Source of the DNA: Pandoraea capi
Lineage (GTDB): Bacteria > Pseudomonadota > Gammaproteobacteria > Burkholderiales > Burkholderiaceae
Direction of reading: 5' to 3'
Assembly (NCBI RefSeq): GCF_902459735.1
Contig: NZ_CABPRV010000003.1
Location: forward strand, 248,001-312,000
DNA: 64,000 bases
The notes under the pieces are model-generated. The model saw nothing but the letters and a program-made list of their open reading frames with translations. It was not told the DNA's origin and did not search any database. Of this stretch, positions 8,656-16,443 are shown piece by piece (position 1 is the first letter of the stretch; the number at the start of each line of letters is the position of its first letter). The position numbers and the translations under genes are program-made.

Positions 8656-10996
8656 CGGCGGCGGCCTGCTCAAGCACATCGTCATTCGCACGCTGATCGT
8701 CACGATGGCGCTGGTCGCCATCGGTCTGTTCGGCCTGCTGGCGCTCGCGTCGGCCAATACCGAATTCTTCGACCGCTACTACTCGCTGCTCTACACGGCG
8801 AACATTGCGGTCGCGATCATCTTCGTCTTCATCGTCGGTGCGCTCGTCTGGATCATTCTGGTGCGCTTGCGTCAGCGGCGCTTCGGCACGCGACTGCTCG
8901 CCAAGCTGGCGATCTTCTTCGCGCTGGTCGGTGTGCTGCCCGGCGGCATCATTTATCTGGTGTCGTTGCAGTTCGTCTCGCGCAGTATCGAATCGTGGTT
9001 CGACGTGCGCGTGGAGACCGCGCTCGATTCCGGCCTCGAACTCGGCCGCGCCATTCTGAACAACGGGCTGTCGGATCTTGGCGCGAAGGCGCAACTGGTC
9101 GCGGACAATCTGGCGTCGAGCGGCGACAAGGGCGGCACGCTCACGCTGCTTCGCATGCGCGACCAGTTCGGTTTGCAGGACGCGACTATCGTCGACGGTA
9201 ACGGGCGCGTGCTGGCGTCCGCCTCGGGTAACTTCAATGCGCTGGTGCCGGACCTGCCGACACCGCTCATGCTGCGTCAGGCGCGCGCACAGTCGCGCGG
9301 TTACACGGCGATCGAGGGCGGCAGCGAAGGGTACGACAGACACGAAGGGCACGATCAGCTTCGCTGGCGCGTGGTGATACGGGTGCCGTCGAGCTACACC
9401 TCCTCGTTGCAGGACGACGAGCGGTTCCTGCAGGTCACGCAACTGGTGCCCACCAATCTCGCGCAGAACGCCGAGGCGGTGCAGAACGCCTACCGTGAAT
9501 ATCAGGAGAAGGCGCTCGGCCGCACCGGTCTGCGCAAGATGTACATCGGCACGCTCACGTTGTCGCTGTTCCTGGCCACGTTCGTCGCAATGATGCTCGC
9601 GCTGGCGCTGGGCAGTCAGTTGGCGCGTCCGCTGTTCCTGCTCGCGCGCGGCACGCAGGAAGTGGCGGCGGGCGACTTGTCGCCCAAGGGCGAAGTGCGC
9701 ACCAACGACGAACTCGGCTTCCTCACGCAGGCGTTCAACGCGATGACGCGTCAGTTGTCCGATGCGCGCGCCACGGTCGAGCGCAACCGGCTTGCGCTCG
9801 AAAGCTCGAAGGCTCACCTGGAAAGTATTCTGTCGAGCCTGACGGCGGGCGTGTTCGTGTTCGATCGCGACTTTCGTCTGACGACGGCCAACGCCGGCGC
9901 CGAGCGCATCTTCAAGCAAAGTTTTCAAGGCGAACTGAACCGCTCGCCGGCACATATCCCGGCACTGGTAGAGTTCGGTGAAACGTTGCGGCGCGCGTTC
10001 GCCGATCGCGATGCCAACGCCGACCTCGGTCCGGGCGGGCACTGGCAGCAGCAAATCGGCCTGACGTTGCCGGGCGAGACTGATGGGGTGACGCTGCTGG
10101 TGCGCGGCTCGCATCTGCCGGAGCCGATGGTGGCCGTGGCCGGGGTGCCCACGCGCGCGGGCGGCGGGTATGTGGTGGTGTTCGACGACATCAGCGACGT
10201 GATCTCGGCACAGCGCTCGGTGGCGTGGGCCGAAGTGGCGCGACGTCTCGCGCACGAGATCAAGAATCCGCTCACGCCGATCCAGTTGTCGGCCGAGCGC
10301 TTGCAGATGAAACTGTCGGACAAGCTGCCGCCGGCCGACGCCGAGGTGCTGCGCAAGGGCGCGACGACCATCGTCAATCAGGTGGCGGCGATGAAGCGCA
10401 TGGTCGACGATTTCCGCGACTACGCGCGGCTGCCGCCGGCGATCATGCATCCGTTGCAGATCAACGAGCTGATCGGCGAGGTGCTGACGTTATACGGCGT
10501 GGACGAAGGGCGCGGCACGATTCGGCCGTACCTCGATGCGGGGCTGCCGGAGATTCGCGGAGACTCGACGCAATTGCGGCAGGTTATCCATAATCTGCTG
10601 CAGAATGCTCAAGATGCCGTTGGCGGAACCGAAAACCCTCTTATCACGGTGGAAACGAAGACAGTAGAATACGCAGGAACGGATGTGCACCCAGGTGAAC
10701 CGAAGCGCACGGCAGTGCGTCTGACGATCACGGACAACGGGCCGGGTTTCCCGGCGCGCATTTTGACCCGCGCCTTCGAACCCTACGTGACGACCAAGGC
10801 GAAGGGCACCGGCCTCGGGCTGGCGATGGTCAAGAAGATCATCGATGAGCATCAGGCGCGCATCGATATCCGTAACCGACCGTTGCCCGAGGGCGAAGGC
10901 AGTGCAGGTGCACAGATTTCGATCTTGTTTACTCAATTGGCTGACGACCAGGAACTGCCGCGCAACAAGCCGGCAGAACACACGAAGGTAGCGTAA
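8645..10996 (+). CDS. NtrY-like membrane sensor histidine kinase
   Basis: A 783-residue kinase. Three N-terminal membrane helices are followed by an extracytoplasmic sensing region, a further helix near residue 300 (LTLSLFLATFVAMMLALALG) and a HAMP segment. A PAS-like segment, HisKA with the phospho-acceptor His537 (RRLAHEIKNPLTPIQ), and HATPase_c with N-box HNLLQNAQD and G-boxes DNGPGF and GTGLGL complete it. The GTG at 8645 overlaps the upstream DUF4390 gene by 11 nt; the frame is open further upstream. It is likely autophosphorylated in response to an envelope or nitrogen-related cue and passes phosphate to the next gene product. Confidence 0.92.
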   Translation: MSNNGGGLLKHIVIRTLIVTMALVAIGLFGLLALASANTEFFDRYYSLLYTANIAVAIIFVFIVGALVWIILVRLRQRRFGTRLLAKLAIFFALVGVLPGGIIYLVSLQFVSRSIESWFDVRVETALDSGLELGRAILNNGLSDLGAKAQLVADNLASSGDKGGTLTLLRMRDQFGLQDATIVDGNGRVLASASGNFNALVPDLPTPLMLRQARAQSRGYTAIEGGSEGYDRHEGHDQLRWRVVIRVPSSYTSSLQDDERFLQVTQLVPTNLAQNAEAVQNAYREYQEKALGRTGLRKMYIGTLTLSLFLATFVAMMLALALGSQLARPLFLLARGTQEVAAGDLSPKGEVRTNDELGFLTQAFNAMTRQLSDARATVERNRLALESSKAHLESILSSLTAGVFVFDRDFRLTTANAGAERIFKQSFQGELNRSPAHIPALVEFGETLRRAFADRDANADLGPGGHWQQQIGLTLPGETDGVTLLVRGSHLPEPMVAVAGVPTRAGGGYVVVFDDISDVISAQRSVAWAEVARRLAHEIKNPLTPIQLSAERLQMKLSDKLPPADAEVLRKGATTIVNQVAAMKRMVDDFRDYARLPPAIMHPLQINELIGEVLTLYGVDEGRGTIRPYLDAGLPEIRGDSTQLRQVIHNLLQNAQDAVGGTENPLITVETKTVEYAGTDVHPGEPKRTAVRLTITDNGPGFPARILTRAFEPYVTTKAKGTGLGLAMVKKIIDEHQARIDIRNRPLPEGEGSAGAQISILFTQLADDQELPRNKPAEHTKVA

Positions 10997-11737
10997 ATGG
11001 CAACCATTTTGGTGGTGGATGACGAAATGGGGATCCGGGAGCTGCTCTCGGAGATTCTGAGCGACGAGGGGCATGTCGTGGAGGTGGCGGAGAACGCGCA
11101 TGAAGCGCGCGTGTTCCGCGCCGCACACACGCCCGACCTCGTGCTGCTCGATATCTGGATGCCCGATACCGACGGCGTGACCTTGCTCAAGGAATGGGCG
11201 GCACAGCAGTTGCTGACCATGCCCGTGATCATGATGTCGGGACACGCGACGATCGACACCGCCGTCGAGGCGACCAAGATCGGTGCGCTCAATTTCCTGG
11301 AGAAGCCCATCGCGCTGCAAAAGCTGTTGCAGGCGGTGGAGCAGGGACTGGCGCGCGGCAAGCGTGAAGCTTCCGGCGGCACGGCCGGCGCCTTCGACGC
11401 CGACGACGATGCGCTCGACACGGGCGTGTTCGGCGAGAGCGAGACGCGTCACGCGAGCGCAGGGCTGAACGGCACGGCGTCGCATCACGTGCCGCTCGGC
11501 GCGAACGATGCCGATGGCGTGAGCGGCGTTGCCGGGGTGGGCATGTCGGCCGACATCTCCTTCGACGTGCCGCTGCGCGAAGCCCGCGACGCCTTCGAGC
11601 GCGCCTACTTTGCCTACCATCTGGCCAAGGAACACGGCAGCATGACGCGCGTAGCCGAGAAAACCGGACTGGAACGCACGCATTTGTATCGCAAGCTCAA
11701 GCAACTGGGCGTCGAACTCTCCAAGAGCAAGACCTGA
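10997..11737 (+). CDS. NtrX-like response regulator lacking the AAA+ domain
   Basis: A receiver domain (residues 1-120; DD at 8-9, phospho-acceptor Asp52 in LVLLDIWMP, conserved Thr/Ser and Lys in EKP) is joined by a low-complexity linker to a C-terminal Fis-type helix-turn-helix (MTRVAEKTGLERTHLYRKLK). The sigma-54-interacting AAA+ domain of classical NtrX/NtrC is absent, so it should act as a DNA-binding regulator without sigma-54 activation. It starts directly after the kinase stop codon, so the two form an operon with DUF4390 and probably rsmB. Confidence 0.92.
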   Translation: MATILVVDDEMGIRELLSEILSDEGHVVEVAENAHEARVFRAAHTPDLVLLDIWMPDTDGVTLLKEWAAQQLLTMPVIMMSGHATIDTAVEATKIGALNFLEKPIALQKLLQAVEQGLARGKREASGGTAGAFDADDDALDTGVFGESETRHASAGLNGTASHHVPLGANDADGVSGVAGVGMSADISFDVPLREARDAFERAYFAYHLAKEHGSMTRVAEKTGLERTHLYRKLKQLGVELSKSKT

Positions 11738-11817
11738 TGAATACGGCGACACGACGCGCTACGGCGCGCCGTCATGCCGCTTTCGCGCAGATTTTTCAGT
11801 GAAATGAAGATAAGGGC

Positions 11818-11846
11818 TTGCACAAAGCGGATTCAGTCTCTATAAT
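11818..11846 (+). promoter_or_regulatory. Sigma-70 promoter of tRNA-Phe
   Basis: TTGCAC at 11818-11823 and a perfect TATAAT at 11841-11846 are spaced by 17 bp, ending 12 bp before the tRNA 5' end. Confidence 0.85.
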
Positions 11847-11858
11847 CGCTTTTCTCTT

Positions 11859-11934
11859 GGCCCGGTAGCTCAGTTGGTAGAGCAGCGGATTGAAAATCCG
11901 CGTGTCGTTGGTTCGATTCCGACCCAGGCCACCA
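11859..11934 (+). tRNA. tRNA-Phe (GAA)
   Basis: A 76-nt cloverleaf with encoded CCA. The anticodon stem GCGGA/TCCGC encloses loop TTGAAAA with anticodon GAA (11892-11894). The T arm is GTTGG-TTCGATT-CCGAC and the D loop AGTTGGTA. The acceptor arm is GGCCCGG/CCAGGCC, which leaves a C5-A68 mismatch. It is flanked by its own promoter and a strong terminator, so it is a single-gene transcription unit. Confidence 0.96.
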
Positions 11935-11940
11935 AATTCG

Positions 11941-11970
11941 AAGGGCTTGCGCATATCGCAAGCCCTTTTT
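11941..11970 (+). terminator. Intrinsic terminator after tRNA-Phe
   Basis: AAGGGCTTGCG (11941-11951) pairs with CGCAAGCCCTT (11957-11967) around CATAT and is followed by a T tract. Confidence 0.92.
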
Positions 11971-12027
11971 GCGTTTGAATCAAAACGCTGCCCGATGATG
12001 GGTATAACGGCCCGGCGATAGCGACGC

Positions 12028-12078
12028 GGGGCAACGCGGTTCAAAATCGCGTGACATATCCCGCACGCGGGTTGCCCC
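12028..12078 (+). other. Structured leader candidate upstream of queC
   Basis: GGGGCAAC (12028-12035) and GTTGCCCC (12071-12078) form a perfect 8-bp outer stem. Inside it GCGGTT/AATCGC (12036-12041/12045-12050) can form a second stem with a 3-nt loop. The element lies about 140 nt upstream of queC in a 247-nt gap without genes. It does not match a preQ1 riboswitch class that I can recognise; whether it is transcribed is unknown. Confidence 0.35.
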
Positions 12079-12217
12079 GGAGGGTCCGGCAGGGCCGTAT
12101 CGCTTGGTATCCGATGGCAGCCGCAAGCGCGTGCCCCGGCCCTAATCGCCTACTGTCCCGACGTCACGAAATTCCGGCGTCCCGACGACCCGGCGGCGAG
12201 GGCGCTACTGCTAGCGC

Positions 12218-12940
12218 ATGATCATGACGACAAGCACCGATTCCGCTCTGGTTCTGTTCTCCGGTGGACAGGATTCGACCACCTGCCTCGCGTGGGCGCT
12301 CTCGCGCTATGCGCGCGTCGAGACCCTGGGCTTCGATTACGGACAACGCCACAGCGTGGAGCTGGAGTGCCGCACCGACGTGCTGGCCAAGCTGCGTGAG
12401 CGTTTTCCGCAATGGGCGCCGCGTATGGGCGACGATCACATGATCGATCTGTCGATTCTCGGCCAGATCAGCGAGACGTCGCTCACGCGCGAGACCACGA
12501 TTGCGATGGCGGCCAACAACCTGCCCAACACCTTCGTGCCGGGCCGGAATCTGCTGTTCCTGACGATTGGTGCGACCATAGCGTATCGACGCGGCCTGCG
12601 CGTGCTGGTCGGCGGCATGTGCGAGACGGACTTCTCGGGCTATCCCGACTGCCGCGACGACACCATGAAGGCGCTCCAGGTCGCGCTCAATCTGGGCATG
12701 GACCAGCGCTTCGTGGTCGAGACGCCGCTCATGTGGATCGACAAGGCCGACACGTGGCAGATGGCGCAGGACCTGGGCGGCGACGTGCTCGTCGAGACCG
12801 TGCGCGAAGACACGCACACGTGCTATCTGGGCGAGCGCAGTGTGCTGCATGCCTGGGGCTACGGGTGCGGCGAATGCCCGGCATGCCAGTTGCGCCAGCG
12901 TGGCTATGAGCAATGGCGCGCGCGCAGTCACGCACAATAG
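12218..12940 (+). CDS. queC: 7-cyano-7-deazaguanine synthase QueC
   Basis: Converts 7-carboxy-7-deazaguanine to preQ0 using ATP and ammonia in queosine biosynthesis. It has the PP-loop SGGQDSTTC (residues 15-23), the DYGQRH segment, and GRNLLFLT typical of QueC. The C-terminal Cys cluster CGECPAC, preceded by CYLGERS, binds zinc. At 240 residues it has the usual length. An alternative start is the ATG at 12224. It is the first gene of queC-queE-queD. Confidence 0.97.
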   Translation: MIMTTSTDSALVLFSGGQDSTTCLAWALSRYARVETLGFDYGQRHSVELECRTDVLAKLRERFPQWAPRMGDDHMIDLSILGQISETSLTRETTIAMAANNLPNTFVPGRNLLFLTIGATIAYRRGLRVLVGGMCETDFSGYPDCRDDTMKALQVALNLGMDQRFVVETPLMWIDKADTWQMAQDLGGDVLVETVREDTHTCYLGERSVLHAWGYGCGECPACQLRQRGYEQWRARSHAQ

Positions 12941-12991
12941 TCGAAAAAACGGATAGTTACCCCCCATCGAGACAGTCGAATCGAGCGCATC

Positions 12992-13627
12992 ATGACGTAC
13001 GCGGTAAAGGAAATCTTCTACACATTGCAGGGCGAGGGCGCGAATGCCGGACGCCCGGCGGTGTTCTGCCGGTTTGCGGGTTGCAACCTGTGGACGGGAC
13101 GCGAAGAAGACCGTGCCGAGGCCGTCTGCCAGTTCTGCGACACCGATTTCGTCGGCACCGATGGCGAGAACGGTGGCAAGTACCGCACGCCGGCCGAACT
13201 GGTCGCACAGATCGTGGCGTTGTGGCCGCAAGACGATCGTGCGCATCGATTCGTGGTGTGCACGGGCGGTGAGCCGCTGCTTCAACTCGATGCACCGCTG
13301 ATCGACGCGCTGCACGCCGAAGGTTTTCGTATCGCGGTGGAAACCAATGGCACGCAGGTCGTGCCCGACGGCATCGACTGGGTTTGCGTGAGCCCGAAGG
13401 CGGATGCCGAAATGGTCGTCACACGTGGCGACGAACTGAAAGTCGTGGTGCCGCAGGATCGTCAGCGTCTGGCCGATTACGAAGCCCTCGACTTCACGCA
13501 TTTCTATCTTCAGCCGATGGACGGCCCGCTGCGCGACACCAACACGAAGCTGGCGATCGACTACTGCAAATCGCATCCGCGCTGGTCGCTGTCGATGCAG
13601 ACGCACAAATACCTGAATATTCCCTGA
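12992..13627 (+). CDS. queE: 7-carboxy-7-deazaguanine synthase QueE
   Basis: A radical SAM enzyme that contracts 6-carboxytetrahydropterin to 7-carboxy-7-deazaguanine. It begins MTYAVKEIFYTLQGEG, a hallmark of QueE. The 4Fe-4S cluster motif is the expanded form CX14CX2C (Cys in FAGCNLW, then CQFCDTDF), as known for the Burkholderia multivorans enzyme, rather than the standard CX3CX2C. The SAM-binding segment TGGEPLLQ follows. It lies 51 nt after queC and 9 nt before queD. Confidence 0.96.
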   Translation: MTYAVKEIFYTLQGEGANAGRPAVFCRFAGCNLWTGREEDRAEAVCQFCDTDFVGTDGENGGKYRTPAELVAQIVALWPQDDRAHRFVVCTGGEPLLQLDAPLIDALHAEGFRIAVETNGTQVVPDGIDWVCVSPKADAEMVVTRGDELKVVVPQDRQRLADYEALDFTHFYLQPMDGPLRDTNTKLAIDYCKSHPRWSLSMQTHKYLNIP

Positions 13628-13636
13628 GCCGTTGCT

Positions 13637-14080
13637 GTGATTACGATTACCCGGAAACTCGAATTCGATGCGGGCCACCGCATTCCCGATCACCGAAGCC
13701 AGTGCCGCAACCTGCACGGGCATCGCTATGTGCTCGAAATCACGCTGGCGGGCGAAGTGAGCCGCGAGAGCGGTGCGTCCGACAACGGCATGGTGATGGA
13801 CTTCGCCGACGTGAAGGCGCTCGCCAACGAACACCTCGTGTCCGTGTGGGACCACGCGTTCCTCGTCTACGAAGGCGATACCGCTGTGCGCACCTTCCTC
13901 GAGACGATGCCCGATCACAAGACCGTCGTGTTCGATCGCGTGCCGACCGTCGAGAATCTGGCCGCCGCCGCATTCGACAAGCTGAGTCACGTGTTCGACG
14001 CTCACTATGGTCGTGACCTGCGCCTCGTGCGCCTGCGTCTGTACGAGACGCCGAACTGCTGGTCGGAAGTGACGGCCTGA
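13637..14080 (+). CDS. queD: 6-carboxy-5,6,7,8-tetrahydropterin synthase QueD
   Basis: Makes 6-carboxytetrahydropterin from dihydroneopterin triphosphate, the first committed queosine step. Zinc-binding and catalytic residues are visible: FDAGHR, QCRNLHGHRY (Cys and two His), DFADVK and WDHAFLV, plus a C-terminal YETPNCW with the conserved Glu. At 147 residues the length is usual. The start is a GTG at 13637. It completes the queCED operon, which ends at the terminator at 14225. Confidence 0.96.
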   Translation: MITITRKLEFDAGHRIPDHRSQCRNLHGHRYVLEITLAGEVSRESGASDNGMVMDFADVKALANEHLVSVWDHAFLVYEGDTAVRTFLETMPDHKTVVFDRVPTVENLAAAAFDKLSHVFDAHYGRDLRLVRLRLYETPNCWSEVTA

Positions 14081-14224
14081 GTTTGCCGGGGCCTCTTGCC
14101 TGATCTCGCCGGCGCCATCGTCGATGGCCCTGTCCGGCTTGGGACGACGCCCGACCTGAGACGGATCCGATACTTCGTCCGCGAAAGCGACGGCCGCCGA
14201 TGAATGCATGACCGAAAGTGCCAA

Positions 14225-14254
14225 CCCGCCAGATCACATGTCTGGCGGGTTTTT
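14225..14254 (+). terminator. Intrinsic terminator after the queCED operon
   Basis: CCCGCCAGA (14225-14233) pairs with TCTGGCGGG (14241-14249) around a 7-nt loop and is followed by TTTTTC and TTTTT. Confidence 0.9.
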
Positions 14255-14270
14255 CTTTTTCGGAGAGGTC

Positions 14271-14792
14271 ATGACAAGAGTTTCAATGTCCGCCGTGATG
14301 GCACGGGAGGAGCGCACGAGCATCCGGTTGTTCGCCGTGCGTCGCATCGATTCGCAGGAGAACCTGTGCTCGCTGGAGGGCGTCGCCAATCGGCAGGACT
14401 TGCGCGGTGCCGAGACGCAGGCGCCACGTCGTGTGCAGCGACGGCATGACGCGTTGCGCGCAGATATCGTGAGTGTGCGGGCCCTGCGAGCGCCGGGAGG
14501 TGTGGGCGGCTCGGGCGGCGTGGCCGCCGTCGCACCGACGGCGCCCGAAGCGGTCGCCGACACGCGCCCGCGCGCCGGACGCCCTGGTCGTCCCAATCGC
14601 CCTTGTGGCGATCCACCCCCGCCATACGCCCCTCCAGGCTGCGAGCCGGAGGCATTGGCGTCGTGTGCGCCCCCGCCGTATGTGGCGTCCGGTGCCGTTC
14701 AGGTGAGCGGCTGGATGTTGCCACCGCCGCGCTATTCGCGACCATCGCTCGACTGGTATCTGCGCGAAGGGCATCCACGCTCGGATGTCTGA
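14271..14792 (+). CDS. Small protein with three PPxY motifs, unknown function
   Basis: A 173-residue reading frame that begins 9 nt after a GGAGAGG ribosome binding site placed directly behind the que terminator. Third-position GC is very high throughout, as in neighbouring real genes. The N-terminal half is basic and Arg-rich; residues 74-113 are Gly/Ala/Pro/Arg-rich. The C-terminal third holds three PPxY sequences at about 116-119 (PPPY), 134-137 (PPPY) and 152-155 (PPRY) and ends DWYLREGHPRSDV. PPxY is the ligand of eukaryotic WW domains. No family is recognised. It could be an orphan secreted protein of the nearby T3SS, but no direct evidence exists. No promoter is seen between the terminator and the start. 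Confidence 0.5.
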   Translation: MTRVSMSAVMAREERTSIRLFAVRRIDSQENLCSLEGVANRQDLRGAETQAPRRVQRRHDALRADIVSVRALRAPGGVGGSGGVAAVAPTAPEAVADTRPRAGRPGRPNRPCGDPPPPYAPPGCEPEALASCAPPPYVASGAVQVSGWMLPPPRYSRPSLDWYLREGHPRSDV

Positions 14793-14986
14793 CGCGATGC
14801 GTTTGCCCCGCATGGGGTCGCCGCAGACCGTGGGAGGTTGACCCGGGCAGGCGGCGCTTTCGGGGCAGGAGATGGCAACGCAGCACGCTCGGCCGGACGA
14901 CGCGCTATGATGCGGCTGGCATGACATCACCGCTCCATTCGTCGATCCGAGACGAGACACCCGATAACACGAAGGGGGACCTACCT

Positions 14987-15409
14987 ATGAAGACGCTGCT
15001 GCGCGGCCTGCTGACCGCATTCCTGTTCACCGTTTTCGCCGTGCCGGCGACGTCGGCATTCGCGGAAGACAAGGTCGTGTATCACATCAACGACGCGGAG
15101 CACCAGGCGCTGGCCGGTCTGCGCAACATCCGCAACCAGCTTGATACCGTGCCGGACACCAAGATCGTGGTCGTGGCGCATTCGCAGGGGGTCGACTTCC
15201 TGATGGAGAGCTACAAGGACGCGGCGACCGTTGGGCCGCTCATCTCGGCGCTGCACGCGCGTGGCGTCAAGTTCGAGGTGTGTGAGATCACGCTCAAGCA
15301 GCGCAACCTGAAGAAGGACCAGTTCGTGCTCGACGCCGACTTCACGCCGTCGGGCGTGGTGGAACTCACGCGTCTGCAACAAAAGGGCTACGCCTACATC
15401 AAGCCGTAA
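14987..15409 (+). CDS. DsrE-family exported protein
   Basis: 140 residues with a signal peptide (MKTLLRGLLTAFLFTVFAV, cleavage after SAFA). The mature part starts EDKVVYHINDAEHQALAGLRNIRNQL and contains VVAHSQGVDFLM, matching periplasmic DsrE/YchN-like proteins common in Burkholderiaceae. The single Cys in FEVCEITLKQ sits where DsrE proteins carry their conserved Cys. The frame is open upstream, but the signal peptide and the GGGGGACC upstream sequence fix this start. It is monocistronic with its own terminator. A sulfur-transfer role is known for related proteins but is not demonstrable here. Confidence 0.85.
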   Translation: MKTLLRGLLTAFLFTVFAVPATSAFAEDKVVYHINDAEHQALAGLRNIRNQLDTVPDTKIVVVAHSQGVDFLMESYKDAATVGPLISALHARGVKFEVCEITLKQRNLKKDQFVLDADFTPSGVVELTRLQQKGYAYIKP

Positions 15410-15432
15410 GCCCGGCACTTGCTGTGCACCGA

Positions 15433-15457
15433 AACCCCGGCCCGCGCCGGGGTTTTT
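15433..15457 (+). terminator. Intrinsic terminator
   Basis: CCCCGGC (15435-15441) pairs with GCCGGGG (15446-15452) around CCGC, followed by TTTTT. It closes the DsrE-family gene. Confidence 0.9.
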
Positions 15458-15565
15458 GCATTTTGGGAGAGGGGAGGCGCGTTCCGGGCATGGCCATGCC
15501 CGGTCCCGGCAAGAGCTTTTTGTTTGGCGCACAATAGGCGCAAGCCCGTTCCCGGAGATGCCCCC

Positions 15566-16303
15566 ATGCGACACGCCGTCCTACCGTCTTCCGCCCTGCG
15601 CCGGTTGCTCGCCGGTACCGCCCTCGTGCTCACCGGGGTGGCGTGCGCACCGATCCCCTACGCCGTGGCCGCCGCACAGGCGCCGGCGCAGGCGCTGACC
15701 GATCAGGCCGTGCATCACTACGAAGCCGGGCAGCAGACACAGGCGCTTGAGGAATTCCGCCGGGCGGCCGAACAGGGCAACCGGCTTGCGCAATTCGATT
15801 ACGCGATGATGCTGCTCAACGGCGAAGGCGTGAATGCCGACCCGGACGGTGCGGTGCACTGGCTGGAACGTGCCGCCAGCGCGGGCATGACGCAAGCGCA
15901 GTACGTCTACGCCAAGATGTTCGACGACGGGTACGTCGTCGGCAAATCGATCCCGCAGGCGAACCTCTGGTACGAGAAGGCTGCCAAGCAGGGCCACGTG
16001 CAGGCGCAGGCGGCCATCGCCAACGAGTACTTCATCGGACGTGGGGTTCCGAAGGACTACAAGACGGCGTTCAGTTGGTACGAAAAAGCCGCGCGCGGCG
16101 GCGATCTGCCGTCGCAATACATCGTGGCGAGCTACTACGAGCGCGGCTACGGCGTTGTGACCCCTGATATCGAGCGCGCCCGCCTGTGGTACGGGAAGGC
16201 GGCGGCCCAGGGCGATGTCGCGGCGCAGGGCAAGCTCGACGCCATGAACCGCGAGCGCACCCAGCACGCCGCACCCGACGCTAGCCAGGCCCCGACGAAG
16301 TAG
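15566..16303 (+). CDS. Sel1-repeat (SLR/TPR-like) exported protein
   Basis: 245 residues with an N-terminal signal sequence (about residues 10-40) containing VACAPIP, compatible with a lipobox. Four or five Sel1-like repeats follow: EQGNRLAQFDYAMMLLNG, SAGMTQAQYVYAKMFDDG, KQGHVQAQAAIANEYFIG, RGGDLPSQYIVASYYERG and AQGDVAAQGKLDAMN. Such solenoids mediate protein contacts at the envelope. It is the last gene before the secretion island, whose first gene starts 140 nt downstream in the same direction, but it looks like backbone because it lacks T3SS features. Confidence 0.85.
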   Translation: MRHAVLPSSALRRLLAGTALVLTGVACAPIPYAVAAAQAPAQALTDQAVHHYEAGQQTQALEEFRRAAEQGNRLAQFDYAMMLLNGEGVNADPDGAVHWLERAASAGMTQAQYVYAKMFDDGYVVGKSIPQANLWYEKAAKQGHVQAQAAIANEYFIGRGVPKDYKTAFSWYEKAARGGDLPSQYIVASYYERGYGVVTPDIERARLWYGKAAAQGDVAAQGKLDAMNRERTQHAAPDASQAPTK

Positions 16304-16391
16304 CCCAACGGCGGCCGCAAAACATGATCGCCCTCATTCATATTGCGAAGAATCCCATCATGAATCGCCGATAGCCGGTCGGTATTCTCAA

Positions 16392-16414
16392 CCTCAACGA
16401 ATTCATTGTTGAGG
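16392..16414. promoter_or_regulatory. Inverted repeat upstream of sctD, candidate operator
   Basis: CCTCAAC (16392-16398) and GTTGAGG (16408-16414) are perfect inverted repeats around a 9-nt spacer that itself continues AAT/ATT pairing. It lies about 30 bp before the first T3SS gene, so it may be a regulator site for the apparatus operon or an RNA hairpin in its leader. Confidence 0.35.
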
Positions 16415-16443
16415 AGCGCGAACGACGAACATTGCCAGGGCCG

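Noticed and set aside
12164-14224. Open frame of about 690 codons on the minus strand
   Set aside because: Antisense to queC, queE and queD, which are certain genes.
14269-14960. Several minus-strand ORFs opposite the PPxY gene
   Set aside because: They lack ribosome binding sites and overlap the que terminator; codon use favours the plus-strand frame.
11859-16443. tRNA-Phe as the integration site of the secretion island
   Set aside because: The island starts 4.5 kb away behind backbone genes, no integrase is present and I saw no copy of the tRNA 3' end near 50 kb.
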